From NCBI GenBank assembly GCA_027422505.1, contig JAPQWV010000001.1:7750001-7814000 (forward strand): a stretch of DNA of 64,000 nucleotides, written 5' to 3'. Shown here in pieces: positions 1 through 13,007 of this stretch; position 1 is the first letter of the stretch, and each line of letters opens with the position of its first letter. The notes beneath the pieces are model-generated. The model was given only the letters and a program-made list of their open reading frames with translations. It ran no database searches and was not told the origin of the DNA. The stretch is from Craterostigma plantagineum (lineage: Eukaryota > Streptophyta > Magnoliopsida > Lamiales > Linderniaceae). A program made the position numbers and the translations under genes.

Positions 1-217
1 TTGGACAAAAAAGTACTTAGATAGAACAAAGGGTCTCAATATTAGTTTATGATTGAATTTCGGTATAAAAATTGTAATAATATATTTAAAAGTAGAAACC
101 AGTGAAAATCCTAACTTAGCACTCAGATAAAACAAAGAGTCTAAATATTAATTTATTATTGAATTTCCATATGAGAATTATAACAATCCATTTAAAAGTA
201 GAACCAGGGAAAACCTT
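1..217. repeat. AT-rich tandem repeat array, copy A (partial)
   Basis: Two monomers of the AT-rich repeat described at 7620-8221 are visible, recognised by the words GGGTCTCAATATTA and CCATTTAAAAGTAGAA. The array is cut by the start of the window. Confidence 0.7.
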
Positions 218-2160
218 GTTGATTACCTGAGGACCCTAGGTAATCAAGGTTGATTTTTTACGATTTGGCGTGTCTACAGGCGGTTTTAGTGTTCAATATT
301 CGGTGGTTTAGTGGTTTGCATCAGGGAGATAATATATGTCGTGAAATCTCAACTTATTTAAAATTACGTTGTTTTGAGTGATAATGAGGTATGATTGTAT
401 GAATGATGTTCTACAACTTTCGTATTCTTACCGACATTCCACATTTTTTATTAAAGATGCAATTGACTTGTCATAAATGCTTTATATTATTCGTGGCGAG
501 CGGTTCCTTCCATTATACTATTTGGGGGCTAAAAATCGTAGTCAAAGTTCGTTTGACTGAACGAGTCCTCAGAAGTTACACAGGTTCTCACAAAAGTGAT
601 TCATCACAGAGTACCCTTTTTATACCTGAGTACCCAAATAACTCTTTTATAGTAACATATATATTTTAAAGACATAATTATTACGCGATCATTCACGAGT
701 GAGTTAAAGGTCACTTTCGGAAACAGTCAGGCATGTCATAACTGTCGCTGTCACTGTCAGGAATCATTCATGAGTGGATTAACTCCTGACTGGCGGGTTC
801 TCAAAGTCTATATGGGTTCTCTGATAAGAAATAAACACTAAGGACCCTGTTGATTACCTGAGGACCCTAGGCAAATCACGGTTGATTTTTACGATTTGGC
901 GTGTCTAGAGAAGATTTTAGTGTTCAATCTTCGGCGGTTTAGTGGTTTGTATTGGGGAGGTAATATTTGTCATGAAATCTCAGCTTATTTAAAATTTTGA
1001 GTTAACATGTTGTGTTGAGTGATAATGAGGTATGATTGTATGAATAATGTTCTGCAACTTTCGTATTATTATCGATGTTCCTCATTTTTAACGACGCAAT
1101 TGACTTATCATTAATGGTGGAATGTTATTCATGACGAGCGTTTCCTTCCATTAAACTATTTCGGGGTTCAAAATCGTAGTCAAAGTTCGTTTGACTGAAA
1201 GGGTCCTCACAAGTTGCACAGGTTCTCACAACATAATTAACTGAGTACCTTTTCTTTTACTGAGTACCAATAATAACCCTTTATCATAAATATTTTAAAA
1301 ATGACAGAACTAACGCTTCCTCTGTCAGAGAATTAAAGGTCGCTTTCAAAAACAGTCAGACATGTCATATCACTGTCAGGAATCAATCGCGAGTTAAAGG
1401 TCTCTGGCGGGTACTCAGAGTCTTTACGGGTTCTCTGATATGAAACAAATACAAAGGACTATGTTGATTACATGAGGACCCTAAGCAAATCACGTTTTAC
1501 TTTCTTACGATTTGGCATGTCTAAAGACGGTTTTGTGTCCAATCTTCGGTGGTTTAGTAGTTTTGCATCGCGAAGATAATATATGTTCGGGAAACCTCAG
1601 CTTATTTAAAATTTTGAGTTAACACGTTGTGTTGAGTGATAATGAGGTATGGTTGCATGAATAATGTTCTACAACTTTTGTATTATTATCGATGTTTCTC
1701 ATTTTATTTGTTAACGACACAATTGACTTATCATTAATGGTGGAATATTATTCATGACGAGCGGTTCCTTCCATTACACAGTTTCGGGGTTCAAAATCGT
1801 AGTCAAAGTTCGTTTGACTGAAAGGGTCCTCACAAGTTGCACAGGTTCTCACAACATAATTTCAAAGCTGAGTACCTTTTCTTTTCCTGAGTACCTTTCA
1901 TCGAAAATCCGGCGCGGGACACCATTTGGAAGTATTATCATCGCTAATTGTCCATTGCCCACCAAATTGAAACACAATGTTTGTTAATGTCATAAATTCT
2001 TTATATTATTCGTAACGAGCGGTTCCTTCCATTATACTCTTTGGGGGCATAAAATCATAGTCAAAGTTCGTTTGACTAAACGGGTAAATAGACACTACAC
2101 AGGTTCTCCCAAAATGATTCAACTCTGTGTACCCTTTCTTTTCCTGAGTACCACAAAACC
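218..2160. repeat. Tandem repeats of about 615-630 bp (copy A)
   Basis: Units begin with GTTGATTACCTGAGGACCC at 218, 849 and (variant) 1463, giving periods of 631 and 614 bp. Each contains an ACGAGCGGTTCC block (near 496, 1134, 1758). An extra partial unit repeats only that middle block (near 2016). Short ORFs from the block exist in some units but unit 2 has a stop in the same frame, so I do not regard them as genes. No transposon termini were recognised. Confidence 0.85.
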
Positions 2161-3622
2161 CTGGAAATTATACAGCTGAGAACGTAGAGGTTCTCAGATA
2201 TATAACGGGTACTCAGGAATCATTTCATAGCTGGGTATTCGTTATAAAACTGAGAATCCGTATTGAAGAAGACGGTATGGTATCCCTACCACGAGATATA
2301 ACTATGATTTTGGTTCACCACTTCATATCAAACGGTGAAAAAAGGTTTCTCTACTCTTAACACCCGCGAAAGAGGGCCCAACACTCTGGTTCTCAGTGAA
2401 TGTAAACGCAAAGAACCCAAAACTAACCGGAATTTGATTATGAAATTCATCAAGACGGCAATGGCTTCGTTTAAATTAATCAACAAATAGCAAACCCACT
2501 CAAAGTTATAGTTGGCGGACGAAAACCCGGAAAATGTGATAAATTTCTTGGTTGAACCACTCGACTTCAGCAAACCGTAAACGTTTCTGAATTTTGTTTC
2601 TCCAATTGGTGGTTGTTGGGATCATAAATAATCTTTCTTGCATCATTAGTACTGATTAGTGCTGGTGGATGGTTGGTCGTAAATGTCGTTGGGTTTTCTT
2701 TTTTTTTCAATTTTTTTATTTTTTTACCCTGATGTCGTTGGGTTATCTTTTTCTTTTTTTATTCTTTTTGTTTATATATTTAATCAATGATTAGTGTTCA
2801 GCTAATTAGGTTATTTAAATGGAGGTCACTTGACCAAAAATTTATAGTCAACGAGGTCATTTTGCAAAAACTTATTCAGTCAAAGTTCATTTAGCTAAAA
2901 TACTCTGGGAATTCTTGCATCAACTTGGAGATTAGAGTGCCCTTGCTAACGCCCGAGGGCCCGCTTATTACTATGGGCTTCTTCCCTGTTTCGCCTATTA
3001 CGCCTTTGCTCCAACCAACTACTTCCTGTGCCTAGCGTCTGTTTTTGGTCTCTAACGAACGGCGTATTGACCTGAGAAAGGGAGAAATATTACTACCTTA
3101 GAATTCGATTTCTTGACAACAAGAGTTGAGTAATGATTGAAGCCAACCTCAACCAGCAGCAGTCGTCGGAGTATGAGTTTCCATTGATGAAGAAGATGCG
3201 ATCTTCGTCGATTGGGAAGGGCTGAAAACTTCTCTGATAGAAGGGGAAACTGGAATCTTCGTACGTAAATATTAAATTACATAATTGTCCTTTCAATATA
3301 GTATAATTACAATATTATATTAGAAGGGTTGACTGGCTACCGTTGGGAAACTGGCGATAAACCGGTGGCTTCGTCCTTTATAGTAGTATAATAGATATAT
3401 TAGAGTCGAAAACCATACTTGAAGATCAGAAGCTTGCCCGAGTTAAGACCCATGGAACTCTCGTTGCCATGCGATCTCTAATGACAGGTTCGGGCCCAAA
3501 GCCAAGGCCAGGCCTCGGGTTTCTTCCAACATTATACCCGCCAATCTCCTCTCTACTCTATGGTAATGTGCGGACATGATGTTCGCAGGTGAAGTGATGT
3601 ACCATGCAATGCAAGAATCTTA
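2161..3622. other. Unrecognised non-coding segment of the duplication (copy A)
   Basis: This runs from the end of the 620 bp repeats to the LTR insertion. It includes two poly-T stretches near 2697 and 2748. A 53-codon open stretch on the plus strand (about 3421-3580) has no recognisable homology. The same segment occurs at about 10161-11636. I see no gene, promoter or transposon end. Confidence 0.5.
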
Positions 3623-3627
3623 CACCA

Positions 3628-6600
3628 TGATAAGTTAGAATTTTACGTAATTTCTTGACCCATAAAAGTGCATTTTTAGTCATTATTTACCAAAAATTTC
3701 CCTCAAATATCCTAATATATGTCCGAGCAAATGAGATCGATAAAGGGAAAATAAGTGCAGTTTTGGAACGATTTGAATCTTAGGGGATCTTCTTGCAAAT
3801 TTCTACATTATTTGGGGCAGCCATGCAATTTACCAGATTTTTTATGTTCTTTTGGCAGCTATTAACGTAAAGAGCAAGTGAGGAAAGGCTTTTTTATGCA
3901 AGGATCACTCAAACTAAAGGAAAATATTCAATGATTAAAGAAAATATTCGTACGTGTGGTTTTCGAGACCTTATGCTAGACTTAATATGCTCACATGTTT
4001 AGGCTTCGACGTATTTTTTAGTGGGTATAACTGATGAAGGTTGCAATTTGAACGTCATCTGTGGAATCTCCTGTCTATGATGAAATTTTTAAAATTTTAC
4101 CGTGTCGTGATATGATTCGATGAATTGAGTGTGATAGTCTCGCATGTTGCATTGTTGTGATATTAGCATGATTGTTTGGCTATATTGACTGCTTTAGGAG
4201 AGTATTGCGTATCATGAAGCACAAACACAGTCATATATGTGACTTCTTGACCCTTCAAAAAAATTCAGAGCAACTCATTATGCTCGGTGTTTATTCTTGA
4301 GTGACACGCATGGACTGAATATTTTCGAACTTGCTCTGTTATGCATGTCAATGGTTACTATGTGGATTTTTGTGTGCGAAAATGAGAAGGGCAATAGGAT
4401 TGAGTCATTGGCCTAAATATTTCCCTACCTTATGTATTTTACTACCTAGTGAGCCCCTTTGAGCCTTATTTGACTTATTTGTTGGTTTGGAGCCCAGATA
4501 TTTAGCCTGATTTCCTCAAATAGCCTATACGACCCCGTATCAACGTGTTTATTTATCAATATCGTGAAACGTGGCTTGTTGGTTAAGAATGAGCTAATCA
4601 TCGATGCATGTTAGTTATGAACTCGTCCTATGATATAGATCTCTCGTCGTAATATTGTAGCGGAATAGAAACCTCTCTCTTCGATAAGACGTCCAAAAAA
4701 AAGATAGGAGGGGCTGGTTCGACAAAAAAAAGAAAAAGAAAGAAAAGAAAAAAGAAAAGAAAAAAGAGAAAAAAAATGGAGGCGAAAAGAAAAAAAGAAA
4801 GAAAGCGAGAAGAGTAGAAAATGAAAAGCGATGAGTTGAGAAAAATAGGCACGGCGTTAGAAGAGCGAAATAAGTGGTGAGAAGAGTGATTCAGTGATTA
4901 ACATGTTTGATACTTTTAGCTCACATTCCCATATGACGCACCTTTGAAAATCCAAGCCCCATTACAGCCCTTTATGAAAGACCCTTTGATTCGTGCATGA
5001 CTTCTACTATGTGACTATGACGTGATATATTTTCATGTCGTGAATTGAGCGCATTTATACAGATCCAAAAAGAAAAAATTATTTCGAGCGACTTGAGCAA
5101 TCTTTGTGAGAGTTGTGGATTGATGCGCATTGTGATTCTGAACATGTCTTTTATGCCATGATAAGATTGCAACTTATTACCTCATGCCTCGTGCTTTGAC
5201 TAGATCGTTCATTAATTGATGATTATCTCGACTTTATATGCTTTTACGATTTCTGAGATGAAACAGGAGAATTCCATTAACTCGATATTCTATAATCCTA
5301 ACTTAATTTAGTTTTATTCCGCTTTTATGATCGATGACGATCGAAGCTAGTTTGGGGGTTGTTGATAAGTTAGGATTTTACGTAATTTCTTGACCCATAA
5401 AAGTGCATTTTTAGTCATTATTTACCAAAATTTCCCTCAAATATCCTAATATATGTCCGAGCAAATGAGATCGATAAAGGGAAAATAAGTGCAGTTTTGG
5501 AACGATTTGAATCTTAGGGGATCTTCTTGCAAATTTCTACATTATTTGGGGCAGCCATGCAATTTACCAGATTTTTTATGTTCTTTTGGCAGCTATTAAC
5601 GTGAAGAGCAAGTGAGGAAAGGCTATTTTATGCAAGGATCACTCAAACTAAAGGAAAATATTCAACGATTAAAGAAAAAGACAAATATTCAAAAAAGATT
5701 TCCAATCTTTGAAGAATAAGTCGGCTGCCCTCACTATTATATATATATATATATCCATGCGATTGCTATGACGCGGGGACTTCTGACGGCTAAGAAGACT
5801 AGAGAAAGCTAAGAGCGATCCCGAGGGTCTCCAAAGTGTTTTCCCTCGTTCACACGACGGGATACGCCCGGGCGACGCGTCACGACTCGAGTATCGTGAG
5901 GGGCGAACTATATACCTTTATTACCTCGTTTCAACAATGTTTTTCGTAGATTCGTTGTTGATTTCGTTTATTCCCATGTTAACTTAATTCCTTTTGTGAT
6001 TGAGGCCGTATTAGGCCGGATTATGAATTCGTAGTAATGCTATTCGTATTTTATTTAATGGTATGAATTTAGTTACGTGTTCTATATTTGAGATTTATGC
6101 TTGCGTATGCTTGATCACCATGTGCATGAATTTTGATTGGTTTATGAGACTGAAAAAGTGATTAGACCGGTTAGAATAATAAATATAGGACACCACGACG
6201 TAAAACCGACCAGAGATGGAATTCGGTTTCCTACGTATGGTTTTCGAGAGCTTAGGCGCCGAAAGCGTCTAAACTCGGGGAAATTCAAGTGGAAGGCGTG
6301 TGAAGTGATTGCAGTCTTGTAGGAATATAGAGATTGGTCATTATCGCATTGGGTCGCTAGTTACGTGAATAACGGGTAGCGCGTATAATAGGAATTTCTA
6401 CCTTAACTAGTTTATATTGATTAAATCAAAATTGATTGCATGAATACGTAGGATTTATCCGTGCCCAGTATGTGATTTGATCACGTTCGTCGTCAATTGA
6501 TCTTTATCTCATTTATTTTATCTGCGTCTATTTTATTATTTGTGTTTTTATCTCGTTTAATTAAATCTTCAAAACTATAAACATTCTCTTAGTCTAAATT

Positions 6601-6716
6601 AGAATTAGGATTAATATCTTAGAATTAATCAAGCTGTCTTCGTGGATCGATACTCGGACTTCGTCCGTTTTACTACTTGCACGACCGAGTACACTTGCTA
6701 GTATTTGAGCGTGTCA
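3628..6716 (+). mobile_element. Partial LTR retrotransposon with CACCA target-site duplication (copy A)
   Basis: The element starts TGATAAGTTAG and ends GAGCGTGTCA, and is flanked by CACCA at 3623-3627 and 6717-6721. A truncated 5' LTR (3628 to about 3949) is followed by about 1.4 kb of internal sequence and a full 3' LTR (5363-6716). The internal end AGTTTGGGGGTTGT just before 5363 looks like a polypurine tract of plant Ty3/gypsy elements. The internal part has no gag or pol reading frame, so the element is dead. The 3' LTR has a TA-rich TATA-like stretch near 5740. The Ty3/gypsy assignment is inference. Confidence 0.85.
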
Positions 6717-6721
6717 CACCA

Positions 6722-7071
6722 CGAGTGTATGACCATAGACACGGAATCTGCTACAGCCTACAGCGTACTCTACATACCCGTTCTACGCTGGCCTCATTAT
6801 CGCAAGAAAATCATGATACTTGGCCGAGTTCAAGCATCGACCCATAGCCAGCATGGTGCAACGCATATTTCTATAGCAACCACGTACGCTATTGGTTGCT
6901 ATAATATATGGGAGGCACGGTAATGGCTAAGGGTCGATGCTTTAACCGGAGAAGCGTCATGGTATATGTTGGAGCTATTGCACTTCTCAAGGAAAAATCT
7001 CAAGAAATATGGAAAAGTTGAAGCGATAGTTATCGGTCTCATTCCGAGATTTGTTTGTAGAAGTAGTAGTA

Positions 7072-7122
<51 letters not shown>

Positions 7123-7556
7123 TGATCTCATTTATGAGGAGGATGGGGCTTTAGTGATGCTTTTGAGCATAAGCACTACCTTTAGTTCGGTTTCAGACTT
7201 TCAGTACTGTTCAGGTCAGGTCAGTCTAGTAGATACCAATTTGGTGTTCGATTCCCACTTATTTTCCTCAATAAATTCTCATTCACAAAATCTAACATTA
7301 TAGTCCATTTTCTATGTCCAACAGTTTTATACCAGGACGCAAGAAGAGTAAAAGATTTCTAGCACAAGATATTATTATCGCAGCAGTATATGAAAATGTT
7401 AAATGTCCAAGTTTGATCCTTTTGTTCAAGATAGAAAGTGAAGCGTAGAAGCGTAGTTGTAAAAGAGATCAATGGCGTATGAACATGGAGAGAGATCACA
7501 TTTGAAGGTAGTAGCTATGTAGTTGACCGTCGTAAAGCTAACAGTAGGATCTTGCT
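6722..7556. other. Post-LTR segment of the duplication (copy A)
   Basis: Non-coding as far as I can tell. It holds an (AGT)n(AAT)n microsatellite at about 7064-7122. A word resembling a polymerase III B box (GTTCGATTCCC near 7249) suggests a decayed tRNA-derived SINE, but no convincing A box or target-site duplication was found. The counterpart is 13013-13859. Confidence 0.4.
7064..7122. repeat. AGT/AAT trinucleotide microsatellite (copy A)
   Basis: A short AGT run passes into about 16 AAT units. The poly-asparagine ORF read through it is an artefact. The copy B counterpart (13353-13423) is longer, so array length has changed since the duplication. Confidence 0.95.
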
Positions 7557-8221
7557 TCGGGAAATACTGGCATCACAATTTTGCCACGTAATCTGTGCTG
7601 GGCCACGATTCAAGTAGATCCAGTGAAAACCCTAACTAAGCATACAAATGGTCTCAATATTAATTTATTATTGAATTTCCGTATGAAAATTATAACAATC
7701 CATTTAAAAGTAGAAACCATTGCAAACCCTAATGAAATTATTATTTAAAATTTTTTTTCTTGGACAAAAAGTACTCAGATAGAATAATGGGTCTCAATAT
7801 TATGATTGAATTTCCATATAAACATTATAATTTAATAATCCATTTAAAAGTAGAAACCAGTGAAAACCCTGAATAAACGCTTAGATAAAACAAAGGGTCT
7901 CAATATATAATTTATTATTGACTTTCCGTATAAAAATTATAATAATCCATTTAAAAGTAAAACCAGTGAAAAGCCTAATTAAATTATTATTTAAAATTTT
8001 TTTCTTGGACAAAAAAGTACTTAGATAGAACAAAGGGTCTCAATATTAGTTTATGATTGAATTTCGGTATAAAAATTGTAATAATATATTTAAAAGTAGA
8101 AACCAGTGAAAATCCTAACTTAGCACTCAGATAAAACAAAGAGTCTAAATATTAATTTATTATTGAATTTCCATATGAGAATTATAATAATCCATTTAAA
8201 AGTAGAACCAGGGAAAACCTT
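7557..8221. repeat. Duplication junction and AT-rich dimeric tandem array
   Basis: About 60 bp of sequence unique to the junction (7557-7620) is followed by about five monomers, each carrying GTCTCAATATTA, TTGAATTTCC, ATCCATTTAAAAGTAGAA and CCAGTGAAAACCCT. Long monomers (about 140-170 bp, with an extra AAATTATTATTTAAAATT plus TTGGACAAAAAAGTAC insert) alternate with short ones (about 105 bp). This gives a two-unit higher-order repeat of roughly 245 bp. The array spans the boundary between the two segmental copies, so it is the likely site of unequal exchange. Confidence 0.75.
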
Positions 8222-10160
8222 GTTGATTACCTGAGGACCCTAGGTAATCAAGTTTGATTTTTTACGATTTGGCGTGTCTACAGGCGGTTTTAGTGTTCAA
8301 TATTCGGTGGTTTAGTGGTTTGCATCAGGGAGATAATATATGTCGTGAAATCTCAACTTATTTAAAATTACGTTGTTTTGAGTGATAATGAGGTATGATT
8401 GTATGAATGATGTTCTACAACTTTCGTATTCTTACCGACATTCCACATTTTTTTATTAAAGATGCAATTGACTTGTCATAAATGCTTTATATTTTTCGTG
8501 GCGAGCGGTTCCTTCCATTATACTATTTGGGGGCTAAAAATCGTAGTCAAAGTTCGTTTGACTGAACGAGTCCTCAGAAGTTACACAGGTTCTCACAAAA
8601 GTGATTCATCACAGAGTACCCTTTTTATACCTGAGTACCCAATAATAACCCTTTTATAGTAACATATATATTTTAAAGACATAATTATTACGCGATCATT
8701 CACGAGTGAGTTAAAGGTCACTTTCGGAAACAGTCAGGCATGTCATAACTGTCGCTGTCACTGTCAGGAATCATTCATGAGTGGATTAACTCTTGACTGG
8801 CGGGTTCTCAGAGTCTATACGGGTTCTCTGATAAGAAATAAACACTAAGGACCCTGTTGATTACCTGAGGACCCTAGGCAAATCACGGTTGATTTTTACG
8901 ATTTGGCGTGTCTAGAGAAGATTTTAGTGTTCAATCTTCGGCGGTTTAGTGGTTTGTATTGGGGAGGTAATATTTGTCATGAAATCTCAGCTTATTTAAA
9001 ATTTTGAGTTAACATGTTGTGTTGAGTGATAATGAGGTATGATTGTATGAATAATGTTCTGCAACTTTCGTATTATTATCGATGTTCCTCATTTTTAACG
9101 ACGCAATTGACTTATCATTAATGGTGGAATGTTATTCATGACGAGCGTTTCCTTCCATTAAACTATTTCGGCGTTCAAAATCGTAGTCAAAGTTCGTTTG
9201 ACTGAAAGGGTCCTCACAAGTTGCACAGGTTCTCACAACATAATTAACAGAGTACCTTTTCTTTTACTGAGTACCAATAATAACCCTTTATCATAAATAT
9301 TTTAAAAATGTCAGAACTAACACTTCCTCTGTCAGAGAATTAAAGGTCGCTTTCAAAAACAGTCAGACATGTCATATCACTGTCAGGAATCAATCGCGAG
9401 TGAGTTAAAGGTCTCTGGCGGGTACTCAGAGTCTTTACGGGTTCTCTGATATGAAACAAATACAAAGGACTATGTTGATTACATGAGGACCCTAAGCAAA
9501 TCACGTTTTACTTTCTTACGATTTGGCATGTCTAAAGACGGTTTTGTGTCCAATCTTCGGTGGTTTAGTAGTTTTGCATCGCGAAGATAATATATGTTCG
9601 GGAAACCTCAGCTTATTTAAAATTTTGAGTTAACACGTTGTGTTGAGTGATAATGAGGTATGGTTGCATGAATAATGTTCTACAACTTTTGTATTTTTAT
9701 CGATGTTTCTCATTTTATTTGTTAACGACACAATTGACTTATCATTAATGGTGGAATATTATTCATGACGAGCGGTTCCTTCCATTACACAGTTTCGGGG
9801 TTCAAAATCGTAGTCAAAGTTCGTTTGACTGAAAGGGTCCTCACAAGTTGCACAGGTTCTCACAACATAATTTCAAAGCTGAGTACTTTTTCTTTTCCTG
9901 AGTACCTTTCATCGAAAATCCGGCGCGGGACACCATTTGGAAGTATTATCATCGCTAATTGTCCATTGCCCACCAAATTGAAACACAATGTTTGTTAATG
10001 TCATAAATTCTGTATAATATTCGTAACGAGCGGTTCCTTCCGTTATACTCTTTGGGGGCATAAAATCATAGTCAAAGTTCGTTTGACTAAACGGGTCCAT
10101 AGACACTACACAGGTTCTCCCAAAATGATTCAACTCTGAGTACCCTTTCTTTTCCTGAGT
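8222..10160. repeat. Tandem repeats of about 615-630 bp (copy B)
   Basis: Counterpart of the copy A array, with units beginning near 8222, 8855 and 9474 and the extra partial block near 10027. It differs from copy A only by single-base changes and small indels, so amplification to three and a half units came before the segmental duplication. Confidence 0.85.
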
Positions 10161-11641
10161 ACCACAAAACCCTGGAAATTATACAGCTGAGAACGTAGAG
10201 GTTCTCAGATATATAACGGGTACTCAGGAATCATTTCCTAGCTGGGTATTCATTATAAAACTGAGAATCCGTATTGAAGAAGACGGTATGGTATCCCTAC
10301 CACAAGATATAACTACGATTTTGGTTCACCACTTCATATCAAACGGTGAAAAAAGGTTTCTCTACTCTTAACACCCGCGAAAGAGAGCCCAACACTCTGG
10401 TTCTCAGTGAATGTAAACGCAAAGAACCCAAAACTAACCGGAATTTGATTATGAAATTCATCAAGACGGCAATGGCTTCGTTTAAATTAATCAACAAATA
10501 GCAAACCCACTCAAAGTTATAGTTGGCAGACGAAAACCCGGAAAATGTGATAAATTTCTTGGTTGAACCACTCGACTTCAGCAAACCGTAAACGTTTCTG
10601 AATTTTGTTTCTCCAATCGGTGGTTGTTGGGATCATAAATGATCTTTCTTGCATCATTAGTACTGATTAGTGCTGGTGGATGGTTGGTCGTAAATGTCGT
10701 TGGGTTTTCTTTTTTTTTCAATTTTTTTATTTTTTTACCCTGATGTCGTTGGGTTATCTTTTTCTTTTTTTATTTTTTTTGTTTATATATTTAATCAATG
10801 ATTAGTGTTCAGCTAATTAGGTTATTTAAATGGAGGTCACTTGACCAAAAATTTATAGTCAACGAGGTCATTTTGCAAAAACTTATTCAGTCAAAGTTCA
10901 TTTAGCTAAAATACTCTGGGAATTCTTGCATCAACTTGGAGATTAGAGTGCCCTTGCTAACGCCCGAGGGCCCGCTTATTACTATGGGCTTCTTCCCTGT
11001 TTCGCCTATTACGCCTTTGCTCCAACCAACTACTTCCTGTGCCTAACGTCTGTTTTTGGTCTCTAACGAACGGCGTATTGACCTGAGAAAGGGAGAAATA
11101 TTACTACCTTAGAATTCGATTTCTTGACAACAAGAGTTGAGTAATGATTGAAGCCAACCTCAAGAAACCAGCAGCAGTCATCGGAGTATGAATTTCCATT
11201 GATGAAGAAGATGCGATCTTCGTCGATTGGGAAGGGCTGAAAACTTCTCTGATAGAAGGGGAAACTGGAATCTTCATACGTAAATATTAAATTACATAAT
11301 TGTCCTTTCAATACAGTATAATTACAATATTATATTAGAAGGGTTGACTGGCTACCGTTGGGAAACTGGCGATAAACCGGTGGCTTCGTCCTTTATAGTA
11401 GTATAATAGATATATTAGAGTCGAAAACCATATTGAAGATCAGAAGCTTGCCCGAGTTAAGACCCATGGAACTCTCGTTGCCATGCGATCTCTAATGACA
11501 GGTTCGGGCCCAAAGCCAAGGCCAGGCCTCGGGTTTCTTCCAACATTATACCCGCCAATCTCCTCTCTACTCTATGGTAATGTGCGGACATGATGTTCGC
11601 AGGTGAAGTGATGTACCATGCAATGCAAGAATCTTACACCA

Positions 11642-12013
11642 TGATAAGTTAGAATTTTACGTAATTTCTTGACCCATAAAAGTGCATATTTAGTCATTAT
11701 TTACCAAAATTTCCCTCAAATATCCTAATATATGTCCGAGCAAATGAGATCGATAAAGGGAAAATAAGTGCAGTTTTGGAACGATTTGAATCTTAGGGGA
11801 TCTTCTTGCAAATTTCTACATTATTTGGGGCAGCCATGCAATTTACCAGATTTTTTATGTTCTTTTGGCAGCTATTAACGTGAAGAGCAAGTGAGGAAAG
11901 GCTATTTTATGCAAGGATCACTCAAACTAAAAGAAAATATTCAACGATTAAAGAAAAAGACAAATATTCAAAAAAGATTTCCAATCTTTGAAGAATAAGT
12001 CGGCTGCCCTCAC

Positions 12014-12047
<34 letters not shown>

Positions 12048-13007
12048 ATGCGATTGCTATGACGCGGGGACTTCTGACGGCTAAGAAGACTAGAGAAAGC
12101 TAAGAGCGATCCCGAGGGTCTCCGAAGTGTTTTCCCTCGTTCACACGACGGGATACGCCCGGGCGACGCGTCACGACTCGAGTATCGTGAGGGGCGAACT
12201 ATATACCTTTATTACCTCGTTTCAACAATGTTTTTCGTAGATTCGTTGTTGATTTCGTTTATTCCCATGTTAACTTAATTCCTTTTGTGATTGAGGCCGT
12301 ATTAGGCCGGATTATGAATTCGTAGTAATGCTATTCGTATTTTATTTAATGGTATGAATTTAGTTACGTGTTCTATATTTGAGATTTATGCTTGCGTATG
12401 CTTGATCACCATGTGCATGAATTTTGATTGGTTTATGAGACTGAAAAAGTGATTAGACCGGTTAGAATAATAAATATAGGACACCACGACGTAAAACCGA
12501 CCAGAGCTGGAATTCGGTTTCCTACGTATGGTTTTCGAAAGCTTAGGCGCCGAAAGCGTCTAAACTCGGGGAAATTCAAGTGGAAGGCGTGTGAAGTGAT
12601 TGCAGTCTTGTAGGAATATAGAGATTGGTCATTATCGCATTGGGTCGCTAGTTACGTGAATAACGGGTAGCGCGTATAATAGGAATTTCTACCTTAACTA
12701 GTTTATATTGATTAAATCAAAATTGATTGCATGAATACGTAGGATTTATCCGTGCCCAGTATGTGATTTGATCACGTTCGTCGTCAATTGATCTTAATCT
12801 CATTTATTTTATCTGCGTCTATTTTATTATTTGTGTTTTTATCTCGTTTAATTAAATCTTCAAAACTATAAACATTCTCTTAGTCTAAATTAGAATTAGG
12901 ATTAATATCTTAGAATTAATCAAGCTGTCTTCGTGGATCGATACTCGGACTTCGTCCGTTTTACTACTTGCACGACCGAGTACACTTGCTAGTATTTGAG
13001 CGTGTCA
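11642..13007 (+). mobile_element. Solo LTR with CACCA target-site duplication (copy B)
   Basis: A single 1366 bp LTR, TGATAAGTTAG to GAGCGTGTCA, flanked by CACCA at 11637-11641 and 13008-13012. It sits at the same place in the duplicated unit as the element at 3628-6716, so both descend from one insertion. Its first bases match the 5' LTR of copy A (AGAATTTT) and later diagnostic sites match the 3' LTR (ACCAAAATTT, AACGTGAAG, GGCTATTTTATG, CAACGATT). This is as expected for an LTR-LTR recombinant. Confidence 0.9.

Larger units (their letters stand above)
1..7556. repeat. Tandem segmental duplication, copy A
   Basis: Position 1 corresponds to position 8005, and the two sequences then run in parallel with only scattered substitutions and small indels until the word CTTGCT at 7551-7556 (copy B 13854-13859), where they diverge abruptly. 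Copy A is longer because its LTR insertion keeps about 1.7 kb that copy B lacks. The left end of the copy lies outside the window. It contains no intact gene. The short ORFs it holds are duplicated in copy B and resemble no protein family I know. Confidence 0.95.

Noticed and set aside
403..669. ORF of 88 codons in the 620 bp repeats, with similar ORFs at 1754, 8462 and 9765
   Set aside because: The similarity only reflects the DNA repeats; unit 2 has a stop in the same frame and no protein family is recognisable.
6966..7154. ORF with a poly-asparagine tract (also at 13257)
   Set aside because: Translation of an AAT microsatellite; length differs between copies and there is no flanking coding signal.
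7200..7275. Possible tRNA or SINE B box (GTTCGATTCCC)
   Set aside because: No acceptable A box at the right distance, no cloverleaf and no target duplication.
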